A stretch of 64,000 nucleotides of DNA from Ailurus styani (lineage: Eukaryota; Chordata; Mammalia; Carnivora; Ailuridae). The translations under genes were made by a program, and so were the position numbers. The notes under the pieces are model-generated. The model made no database searches. It was not told the origin of the DNA and saw nothing but the letters and a program-made list of their open reading frames with translations. The DNA lies in NCBI GenBank assembly GCA_002007465.1, contig LNAC01000135.1, forward strand, positions 1,798,562 to 1,862,561. The letters run 5' to 3'. Within the stretch, counting starts at the first letter, position 1; the number at the start of each line of letters is the position of its first letter. Below are positions 45,847 to 64,000 of the stretch, one piece after another.

Positions 45847-46867
45847 GAACTATAAAATTAATATAGTATTCTTTCTTTAACATTTATTTTTAACCCAAAA
45901 CAACTGTGATATTTCTAAATTGGTACAGTGAGCCTTCATGAAATAATATATTTTTTTTTATTTAGGAAAAGATAAGAAGGTAATACATGCTGAGGGAAAA
46001 TCCAAGTGGTAGTCTTCTGAGGAAAGGAGAAAAGAGACCCTCCACCTGTTCGATTTTCGGTCTTAGGCCACCTCTAGCCTGGACTAATTAGTTTTCCAGG
46101 TCATCCTGCTGCACTTATGGTCAAAGCCTCATGATTTTCCAGAAAGAATTTGCTTTCCTTTGTCCTATGTCATGTGATTCTTTTTCTCACAGAAAGCTGG
46201 TGTGCAAAGAAAAAAGAATCTGAGGCTTCTTAATTCTATTTGGGATGCTGTGCCTTAGGTCATCATCCCTCGGTCTCTTCCCATTTGTCTCACCCTCTCT
46301 CCTTGAGCTCCCTGGTGGCCATGTACTTGCATGCTCTCTGCATGGAGTTGGGATGGTCTCAGAGTTGGGTTGAAGGGTGACAATAACCCACTGAAAATAA
46401 GAAAATGGAAACCAACTTGGAAATTTTTTCATAGTGGCAACAACTTTTCCTGATAGTATAAAAATAATTAAGAATCTAATCAATCGATTGGAATCAAACA
46501 ATTTCTAACAGATTTACCTGTTCTACTCTTGAATTTCATGAAGTCGCAAGAGATAAGATTTTACCGTGACAGTCTATGTTTCAGATGGATGAATTCATAC
46601 ATTCATTCACACCAACCCAAAGACTTGCATCAGCTGTGCTGTGAGACCTCTCTCCTCTTCACTTTCTCTGGCTGTTTTGGTTAGTTTTTGCATTATTTTA
46701 GAGGAATGGTTTAGCACTTAAATGGCATCTTCATAGCCAGATAATAGTTATTCTTTTTTTTTTAATATTTTTTAATATTCATTCAATGCATTAAAGTATC
46801 TGAAGTTCATCAATATTGGGTTATAGCACTTTTATGGTTCTAATTTGAGTTTTCTTTCTAATTTTGA

Positions 46868-55468
<8,601 letters not shown>

Positions 55469-56645
55469 CTCAGCTGACAACAAAAGCCTACCCCCAGGCT
55501 ATGAGATTGGCTGCTTTCAAGGACACATCTCCTTTTTGGTCTCATTCCTTACCTAATCCAACCTAGACTCATTTAGATCATTTAGATCATGCTTCTTTTG
55601 ATAAATTAGGGGTCCCACCCACACAGGGAATGTCCCAGGGTCCCTTTTTAAGCCTTCTTTGAAAAGAAGGGCAGCAATGACCTATCCCATAAAGGGCCAT
55701 CATGGCACCTGCCCAGTATTTAAGTTTTGTCTGCTTAATATGATGTAAGGGAAATTGAAAGCCTTTCCCACCCAAAATGATCTCTACCACTGCCAGCCCC
55801 ATGCTTCTAGCCCCCACCCTTTGAACTCCAGAATGTTAACTATTTGTCCCATATCAAAATGTTCAGAGAGAAGTAAAATACTTTCATGAGTGGATTGGAT
55901 ATCTTATTTTGCTGAGAAGACTCTGAAGGACTGGAACTTTTTTTTGTAAGCCGTGGTGGGTCAGGGGAGGAAGGGGTGAAGGAGCATCATGTGACTGGTG
56001 TAAACTAAGAGGAGCAGAGAAACACTAGGTAGGATTGCAAGTAGGAGGGTAGGGAAAGAGCCGAAGGACAAGAAGACTGGAAAGAAGAAACAAGTATAGA
56101 AGTGGAAGGAGGGATAGTCCCAGACAACCCTGACTGTTCTAGAGGGAGCTGTGGAGGGTGAACAGCCTCGTCAAGGCCACCATGAACACGGATGCCCACA
56201 CAGTTGTCTCTGGAAAGCTGGTAACAACAGAGTAACCAGTCGTTCCAAAGAAGGAAAACAGGGTACTCATGTAACTACGGTGATTGTAAGTATAACAAGA
56301 CCCAGAATATCTGAAACAACTTACACCCAAGATGGTTGGAAAGCCTGTACTTGTGGTGTCTCTGAAGCCCAATGAAGACACAGAGCTAAATTAAGACTCT
56401 TTGGCCTACAGTTACAGTGACAGTAGGTCTGCTCCTTGCTTATATTCATGGTCCTAGATTGGACTGACCCTGGCCCCACACCTCCTCCAAAAACAAGTTC
56501 TCTACACGGATGCTTCCCCAGATATCAGCACCTAGTATCACTCAGGTAGGTTGGTTGAAGATTCACATGAAAAAGCCTGAAGTGTCAAAATTCAATATTT
56601 GTTGCTAAATAATATAGGGTGAAAGAGCCAGAAAAATTATATCAT

Positions 56646-56683
<38 letters not shown>

Positions 56684-58057
56684 TGTGAAGAAAATATTTA
56701 ATATCTGCTGCACAAAACCATACCCATTTGAAGAGATCAGTAATTCTATTCATTTTTATTCATCTTTCTGGAAACATCTGTTTATGAGGTAGTCTCCTCC
56801 TTTCACATTTACAATGTATTAATGACTTTAAAAAACCAAATTTCCAATGGTATTAGTCCACCTGGACATATATGTCATTATTCTAAGGAAAAACACACCC
56901 ATCTTTTTGCATCAAAATGAAGAAAATCACAGCAAGAACCAGAAGAATTCTCAGGCAAAGTTATCTAAACTATTGTCACTACCAACCCGTGAAGTCATCT
57001 CCATCTTAGTCAAGCCCCACTGACAGTTCACCTTTTAGATCTCTGATTTCTTCTTGTTGCAAGTAACGGCTGCGGGTTAGGGAACCCTAGTACATCTTGT
57101 CCTTGGAGCTGAAGTTCATCAACATTGTTTGCTGAGACTCTTCCTTCTCACCTTGAATTCCCAGGTCCTGGCTTCGTTACACTGTTTTAAAAATGTCTGG
57201 CCCACTGCTCCCTGATCTTCCTGACAAGAGTTTTAAAATCTGCAGTAACCTGCTTTGCTGAACTTTCAACCATTCCATTGGAATGGAATTAGGTTGGGTC
57301 TACCTAATGGTGTTACTTTCTTTGTTTCACCTGGACCTGAGGTCTGTGCTCATTTCTCCAAGTAACTACAAGTGGCAGATCCCTGTTTCATTCAATCCAA
57401 AAGTGTTCTATTTAAATTAATGCTCCCAAATATGATAGCATCTCAAAATAAAATCAAATATATTCACCCACGCAACCTTTAAAGCTTTTAAAACTAAATG
57501 AGAAGGTGGCAGTATTTGGAATATAAAGATACAGTCTCAACAAAAGCACAAGACCTGGAAGAAAGGGAAGGAGAGAGGAAGGGAGGGGCATCAGAAGGTC
57601 ACTGCTCCAGGAGTCTGAGGTACACCTGCCTAGACTCTCTCTATCTCACCATCACTTCTGATATTCTCTGTACTCTTGGGAAAATACCATATTTTTATCT
57701 ATACTATTTGGGAGGACATATACTGGACATTCTGCTAAGTCCTGGCCAGTAATGAACGACATGATCCCTTCTTCCATAGAGCTTATTAGAATCCAAAAGC
57801 TGAGGCCACTACTTGAGATGCCTTAGAGGAGCTTCTCCAGGAATCTATGGTCAAGCTAAATTGAGACGTTGTCTTTCTACCACCTCTTGTTTATGGGGCT
57901 CTTTCCTCACTTAGTTTGGAGGCACGAGGAGAACCTCCCAGACTTTTCCTCTGATCTGATCTAAAAAAATCCCACCATGTCCCCTGGAGATCTATCTGGA
58001 TACCCACAAGGTATTCATATCTGGAGTTCCTATCTCTCTCGCCCCCCCACCCACCCC
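55469..58057. other. DHRS9 3' UTR and downstream flank
   Basis: Directly follows the DHRS9 stop. The 3' UTR end is undetermined (AGTAAA near 55872, AATAAA near 57447). It holds a CA microsatellite and no other gene. Confidence 0.6.
56648..56682. repeat. (CA)n microsatellite
   Basis: About 17 CA units in the DHRS9 3' flank. Confidence 0.95.
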
Positions 58058-58302
58058 NNNNNNNNNNNNNNNNNNNNNNNNNNNNNNNNNNNNNNNNNNN
58101 NNNNNNNNNNNNNNNNNNNNNNNNNNNNNNNNNNNNNNNNNNNNNNNNNNNNNNNNNNNNNNNNNNNNNNNNNNNNNNNNNNNNNNNNNNNNNNNNNNNN
58201 NNNNNNNNNNNNNNNNNNNNNNNNNNNNNNNNNNNNNNNNNNNNNNNNNNNNNNNNNNNNNNNNNNNNNNNNNNNNNNNNNNNNNNNNNNNNNNNNNNNN
58301 NN
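58058..58302. other. Assembly gap (245 N)
   Basis: Runs of N. Both flanks are C-rich and start with the same GCCCCCCCACC motif, so a C-rich tandem tract probably stopped assembly. Open frames across it are meaningless. Confidence 0.99.
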
Positions 58303-58399
58303 GCCCCCCCACCCTTTTCCAGGCAAGCACCAACTCCTATCGATTTGATCTTCTAAGGAGATCTCTCAAGTCTACTACTTTTCTTCTCCAAGGCAATCA

Positions 58400-59010
58400 T
58401 CTGTTCAAGCTTTCATCATCTCTTATCTCAACAATAGTATATCTACCCTTGTATACTTTCAATGATTTCTCCCCACTGCAGTCAGAATTATTCAAAATTC
58501 AAATCTGATTATTCTACTCTTTTTCCCACCACCACTTTCTTAAACCCTTTAACGTGTTCTCATTGCATTTTGGCTAAGGACTAAAATGCATTATGTAAAT
58601 GACATTGTCCCAGCCCTCCTCATTAGCCTCATTTTAGGCTATTCTCCTCTTCAGCTAGCCCTCTCAGACACTTTGCCCATGCTCTTGCCTAGGAAGTTTC
58701 CGTTTTACCTGCTTATCTAGTTTCTTTATCCTGTAGATCTCAGCCTTTTCCTCAGGGAAGCCTGTACAGTTCCAAACTCTGACTACAGTCTTTGTATCCC
58801 AGCTTGGTTTCTCTCTTGTACAGGACCCTTATCACAATCTGTCATTACATATTGGTGTGATTAGTTAATATGAGTCTCCCCAACCAGACTTTAAGTTTCA
58901 TGAAATCAGGAACCATGATGCTTTGCTTATCTTTCTATTCCCTTGCCTAGCACAGTGCTGGCACACAGACCACTATTCAAATATATTTACTGAATGAATT
59001 TAGAAATCAG
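58400..59010 (+). mobile_element. L2 fragment, sense
   Basis: TTGCCTAGCACAGTGCTGGC followed by TATTTACTGAATGAATTT is the L2 3' end. The TTTAAGTTTCATGAAATCAGGA region precedes it. Confidence 0.7.
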
Positions 59011-59386
59011 TCTATATGAGCCTTTCTGACTAGGGGGAAATCTATCACTTAAGATAGGGCTTGCCAATCCCATTGATTGTACTATTAAAAAGTCAGTTCG
59101 ATTAAAATCCTGTAACTTCCTTAAGCCATTGACTACTTCCACAAGGGCTCCCTACCTCTGGTTTTTCTATAACGCTCCCTTCGGAAACTAGTCTCCATGG
59201 TGATTTATGATCTGTTGGTCCCAAGACGCTATGAAGGAACCTCTGTCCATGTTGAGCCTTTCTGGGCTCAGTGGTCACAGAACAGGAAGCATCAGGAATC
59301 CACTTTCATCCACTTCTCTACCTGTAGGATGAAATGGCCAAGCAATCCAGGCTAAAGAGAACCACTTCAATTTAAAATCTCTCCAG

Positions 59387-59572
59387 GGGTGCTTGGGTGG
59401 CTCAGGTAGTTAAGTGTCTGACTCTTGATTTCAGCTCATGTCATGATCCCAGGGTTATGAGGTGGGGCTCTGTGCTAGGTGTTGAGTCTGCTTATGATTC
59501 TCTCTCTGACCCTCCCCCCTCTGAAAAATAAAACAAAATAAAATAATAAGATAATATAATATAATAAATTAA
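59387..59572 (+). mobile_element. Can-SINE, sense, diverged tail
   Basis: GGGGTGCTTGGGTGGCTCAG head, A-rich AAAATAAAACAAAATAAAAT tail. AAATCT(C/T)TCCAG repeated at both ends. Confidence 0.88.
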
Positions 59573-60549
59573 ATCTTTCCAGAAACCCATAACTTCCTTG
59601 AGCAACCCAGCCATATTTAATAAAGACAACAGCCAGGAGCTTCTAAGAAAACTGACCAATTTTGGCTTTATTCTCTATCAATCCCAATAATTCTCAGGAA
59701 TATCAGAGATCAGAGTCCCATCAGTATGGAGGAAATAGTTAAACAGTCTCAAAATGGAAAGCTGTGTAATATATAGAAATTATTTGTAACAATCTAAACT
59801 AAGCCACAGTTTATAAGGATAATGCTGGTCAACAATTTCATGAATTTTTGCCTGTTAAAAAATAAGACAATTCTGTTGATATCCATAATACTGACATTCT
59901 TCCTCAACTCTGTGACTCATTTTCAAAAAGAAAATATGAATAATTTCCATCCTACTATATATATGAGGCACTAAAATAGCCAGGGCTCTAGTGCAGATTC
60001 TAGTTTAGCTGAATCTCCAAGCTCTTTTTGCACACAGCACCTGCCCGAGAAAGGACCAGATCACAGCTCTTGCCTGATTAGTCCCTAGAAATAAATAGCA
60101 CTCTGGCCTGAAATGGGTCAGGCAAGGCAATGTAGCATTCTGTCACATTCTACAACCAGCAACTGCCCTGAACAGTTCCATTTAAGTCCCTTTTGAGAAA
60201 TTGGACATAGAAAGGGTTCCACTATAGACACATAGCATAAGCCCTGGGCAAAAACCATTCAGTCCTATACGAGGTTGGGGGTGAGGGGTGCTAATTACTC
60301 TCAGCCACCTGGTTTTTGTTCTTAGATATGGCAGCTGGAACTTGAGTATGATGCCACCCAATGAATAGCAGTACCTGGGTTTTGGATTAGTAATCCAAGC
60401 AAACTAGCTTCCCACAGGTATAATAAGAAAATATTAACAATGGTTATTTAACACTTAGTATGTGTCAGGTTCTTAATGCATTTGGATATCTCACAAATTA
60501 TTTCATCTAACCCTAACCATATCTCAGGTATGTTTTGCTGTTGTTACTG
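59573..60549. other. Intergenic, nothing recognised
   Basis: No ORF with familiar motifs, no clear repeat. Confidence 0.5.
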
Positions 60550-61401
60550 TTGTTTCATTTGTTTGTTTTTAAAACGGTAAGATCCATTCTCTTAAGCGAA
60601 GTGTACAACACAGTATTGTAAGTGTAGTCACAATGTTGTACAGCACATCTCTAGAACCTAGTCATTTGACATAAATGAAGTTTTGTTCTGGTTGAACAGC
60701 AACTCCCCATTTCCCCTGCCTCCAGGTCCCTGGAGGGGACCTACCATTCTACTCTCTGCTTTTTTGAGCTGGAGTATTTTATATACCTCATGTAAATGGA
60801 ATCATGCAGTATTTGTCCTTCTGTGACTGGCTTACCTGACTTAGCATACTGTCCCCCAGGTTCATCCATGTCGTTATGTATGGAAGAATTAGTTTCTTTG
60901 TAAGGCTAAATAATCTTCCATTGTCAGTATATACCACCTTTTCCTTGTTGGTTTATCTGTTGGTAGACATTTATGTTGTTTCTATATGTGGGCTATTGTG
61001 AATAGTGCTACAATGAATATGGGAGTGCATATACCTCTTTGAGATCCTGATTGTAATTCTTTTGGATAAAAACCCAGAAGTGAGATTCTTGGATGATATG
61101 ATATTTCTTTTTTTAACTTTTTGAGGACCCTCCATGCTGTTTTCCATAGCAGCTTCTCTCTTTTGTATTCCTGCTGACAGTGCACAACGGTTTCAAGTTC
61201 TCCACGTCCTCATCAATGCTTACCTTTTGCTTTCTTGATAATTGACACCCTAACAAGTATAAGTTGATACCTCACTATAATTTTGATTTGCATTATTTGA
61301 TCATCAGTGACTAGTGATGTTGAGCATCTTTTCATTTACCTCTTGGCTATTTGGATATCTTCTTTGAAGAAATGTCTATTCAAGGCCTTTGCCCATTTTT
61401 T

Positions 61402-62830
61402 TTTTGGTATTTTTTTCTTTTATTTTTTCAGTGATCCAAGATGCATTGTTTATGCACCACACCCAGTGCTCCATGCAATACATGCCCTCCTTAATACCCA
61501 CCACCAGGCTCACCCACCCCTCCACCCTCTTCCCCTCCATAACCCTCAGTTTGTTTCTCAGAGTCTCTCACAGTCTCTCATGGTTCATCTCCCCCTCCAA
61601 TTTACCCTGATTCACTTTTCCTTTCCTTCTCCTAAAGTCCTCCATTTTATTCCTCATGTTCCACAAGTAAGTGAAACCATATAATTGACTTTCTCTGCTT
61701 GACTTATTTCACTCAGCATAATCTCCTCCAGACCCGTCCATGTTGATACAAAAGTTGGGTATTCATCCTTTCTGATGGCTGAGTAATATTCCATTGTATA
61801 TATGGACCACATCTTCTTTATCCATTCATCTGTTGAAGGGCATCTCGGCTCTTTCCACAGTTTGGCGATTGTGGACATTGCTGCTATGAACATTGGGGTA
61901 CATATGGCCCTTCTTTTCACTACATCTGTATCTTTGGGGTAAATACCCAGTAGTGCAATTGCCGGGTCATGGGGTAGCTCTATTTTTAATTTTTTGAGAA
62001 ATCTCCACACTGTTTTCCAAAGTGGTGCACCAACTTGCTTTCCCACCAACAGTGGAAGAGGGTTCCCCTTTCTCCACATCCTCTCCAACACTTGTTTCCT
62101 GTCCTGTTGGTTTTTGCCATTCTAACTGGTATAAGGTGGTATCTCAATGTGGTTTTGATTTGAGTTTCCCTGATTGCTAATGATGAAACATAGACCAATG
62201 GAACATAGTGGAGAGTCCAGATATGGACCCTCAACTCTGTGGTCAAATAATCTTTGACAAAGCAGGAAAAAATATCCAGTGGAAAAAAGACAGTCTCTTC
62301 AATAAATGGTGCTGGGAAAATTGGACAGCTATGTATAGAAGAATGAAACTTGACCATTCTCTCACACCATACACAAAGATAAACTTGAAATGAATGAAAG
62401 ACCTCAATGTGAGGCAGGAATCTATCAAAATCCTAGAGGAGAACATAGGCAGTAACCTCTGTGACATCGGCCACAGCAACTTCTTTCAAAACACGTCTCC
62501 AAAGGCAAAGGAAACAAAAGCAAAAATGAACTTTTGGGACTTCATCAAGATAAAAAGCTTCTGCACAGCAAAGGAAACAGTCAACAAAACAAAGAGGCAA
62601 CCCACGGAATGGGAGAAGATATTNCAAAATGAAGAGGCAATCCATGGAATGGGAGAAGATATTTGCAAATGACGCTACAGATTTCCAAGATCTATAAAGA
62701 ACTTCTCAAACTCAACGCCCAAAAAACAGATAATCATGTCAAAACATGGGCAGAAGACATGAACAGACACTTCTGCAAAGAAGACATACAAATGGCCAAC
62801 AGACACATGAAAAAATGTTCATCATCACTA
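61402..62830 (-). mobile_element. Young L1 insertion with 5' inversion (twin priming), nested in an older L1
   Basis: 61402-62184 is antisense: poly-T, L1 3' UTR, then the ORF2 C-terminus (minus-strand frame 61654-62091 with motifs such as [12 protein letters not shown] and LLGIYPKD). At about 62185 the orientation flips. 62185-62830 is the adjoining upstream part of ORF2 in sense (INVRQ-type and [14 protein letters not shown] motifs). The ends of the two pieces are neighbours in the L1 map. A 17-bp direct repeat (61385-61401 and 62831-62847) flanks the whole. ORF2 is incomplete and broken, so the copy is dead. A single N at 62624 lies inside. Confidence 0.88.
62624..62624. other. Single N between near-identical 39-bp copies
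   Basis: 62585-62623 and 62625-62663 differ at about four bases. This breaks the L1 ORF2 segment. Confidence 0.8.
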
Positions 62831-62914
62831 GCCTTTGCCCATTTTTTAATCAGGTTACTAGTTTTTTGTTATTGAGGTGAAGAAGTTTTTATATATTTTG
62901 GATATTAGATATGT

Positions 62915-63060
62915 TCTTTAGAGTTGAAGAAATGAAGTCATGGAGAGGTGGACAATTTGCCCAAGCTCATACTGCTTATAAGTATGGGCCAGGGTTCAAA
63001 CCTGACCTCTCTGATGTCAGAGCTCCCACTCAGAACCACTGAGCTCCACTATATAGAAAT
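62915..63060 (+). mobile_element. MIR SINE, sense
   Basis: GAAGAAATGAAGTCATGGAG, CAATTTGCCCAAGCTCATAC and GGGTTCAAACCTGACCTCTC. Confidence 0.6.
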
Positions 63061-64000
63061 GGGCTTTCTAGAAACAGGGCTTTTCTTCATGAGCAAAAAT
63101 ACAAACAATTATCTCCATACTTTACAAATTCCAGTGCTCATTCTGAATGAGATAAACAGAAGTATCTGACTGGGAAACTCTCCAAGTTCTCAAGTCTTGT
63201 GTGGGCTCCCTCCCCACACTGGCCACTCTTTACTTCCAAAGTGGAATTGAATCTGATCTGAGTTCTGTCCCCCAGAGGAGCACTTTTTATCACTGATTTA
63301 GATGAAGACACAGGGGCAGGTTTATTAACGCACCAGGGGAATACCTAAGAAGATCGAATCTGGGTTTAAAATCTGAGTTCTAACGATGGGCTAATAAGAG
63401 TAAATGATACAGAGAAAGATGCGGGGCTCTTCTGTGGTTCCAAAAAAAAAAAAAAAAAAAAAAAAGCAAGCACGGCATTCAGAGCCATGTTGTGGAAATA
63501 CTGAGGCATTTTATGCAATAGTCAGCTCAAAGCAAGTCAAAGGTGTGATGTAATGGTATGATGTAACTGCTCACCCCCACCTGCCACTCCTGCAGGGAAA
63601 AAGTAAGTGATGCTTTGATCTGGTTTAAATTTTAAATTTGCAACATATAGAGGAAGGTTGGTGATAGCTGTGTACTCTCAACTGCTCAGAGCCTAGGAAA
63701 ATGTTGCCTTCACTGTTGGAAACCCCAGTCTCTTACAGTCACAGACATTCTGAAGAGGAAGAGGAAGAGGAAGCCAGGAGATCAAGGTTACCTGAAGATC
63801 AGCTTAGCAGAAGGAGAGCTAAAGACTCTGGAGTTACTTTAAAGAAGAGTCTGTGAAATAGGGGACAGGGAAGCCACTTGAAGGATCCTCCCTGTGAAGC
63901 AGAAATTGACCTCATTCCAGGAGGCATAGAATGGTAGGGCCAGGGTCATGGATGGAAGTTATGTAGAGTTCAAGTTCAACACCATATAAAGGAGGAATTT
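63061..64000. other. Intergenic right edge, nothing recognised apart from a poly-A run
   Basis: LRP2 is the expected next gene to the right, but no LRP2 exon is visible on either strand here. Confidence 0.5.
63442..63465. repeat. Poly-A run
   Basis: Twenty-four A bases. No recognised retroelement body is seen immediately 5' of it. Confidence 0.9.

Larger units (their letters stand above)
60550..62930 (-). mobile_element. Older L1 (L1MA-type) fragment, antisense, interrupted
   Basis: Antisense 3' UTR and ORF2-end sequence (for example CCATGTCGTTATG and the TTTATCTGTTGG region) up to 61401. It resumes after the young L1 insertion at 62831 with the next bases of the same element (ATCAGGTTACTAG...) to about 62915. 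Confidence 0.7.

Noticed and set aside
57977..58348. Open frames across the N gap
   Set aside because: Artefacts of translating N as unknown residues.
61654..62091. 145-codon minus-strand frame resembling reverse-transcriptase ORF2 C-terminus
   Set aside because: A real L1 fragment, not a host gene; already listed as a mobile element.
63061..64000. 3' end of LRP2
   Set aside because: Expected by synteny to lie to the right, but no exon or 3' UTR sequence I recognise is present.

Overview
The window is mammalian nuclear DNA from a caniform carnivore. The evidence is some twenty tRNA-Lys-derived Can-SINE copies in both orientations, carnivore-type LINE-1 3' ends, and two genes with vertebrate intron/exon structure. 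Several SINEs carry the head 'GTGGCTCAGTGGGTTAAAGC', a subfamily I associate with mustelids (ferret, mink, otter, badger); that species-level reading is an inference. There is no bacterial, plasmid or phage content.

Layout. (1) About 2.95-18.8 kb, minus strand: the 5' end of ABCB11 (bile salt export pump). It has a non-coding first exon at 18.7 kb and four coding exons (76, 22, 52 and 239 coding nt) that together give residues 1-129 plus two bases of codon 130. The rest of the gene lies beyond the left edge. An inverted repeat of nuclear-receptor half sites spaced by one base lies about 60 bp upstream of exon 1, where the FXR element of the human promoter sits. (2) 18.9-46.9 kb: intergenic DNA and possibly the unplaced 5' non-coding part of DHRS9. 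It holds old LINE, MIR, LTR and hAT fragments, Can-SINEs, and a processed pseudogene of ATP5MG at 25.8 kb. (3) 46.9-55.5 kb, plus strand: the complete coding region of DHRS9 in four coding exons, 319 codons plus stop, all splice phases consistent. A solo endogenous-retrovirus LTR with intact ends and a 5-bp target duplication lies antisense in its third coding intron. (4) 55.5-64 kb: DHRS9 3' flank, a 245-base assembly gap, an L2 fragment, and an old L1 interrupted by a younger, internally inverted L1.

The order ABCB11(-), DHRS9(+) matches the known mammalian arrangement (human chromosome 2q: G6PC2, ABCB11, DHRS9, LRP2). ABCB11 is the hepatocyte canalicular ATP-driven bile-salt exporter. DHRS9 is a microsomal short-chain dehydrogenase acting on 3-alpha-hydroxysteroids and retinol. 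They are neighbours, not members of a shared operon-like unit.

I found no evidence for a previously undescribed biological system. The observations most worth a second look are the promoter IR-1 element and short upstream ORF of ABCB11, the young solo LTR inside DHRS9, the twin-primed nested L1, a 37-bp inverted repeat near 28.7/29.6 kb, and three single-N positions each flanked by near-identical direct copies, which look like unmerged contig overlaps.
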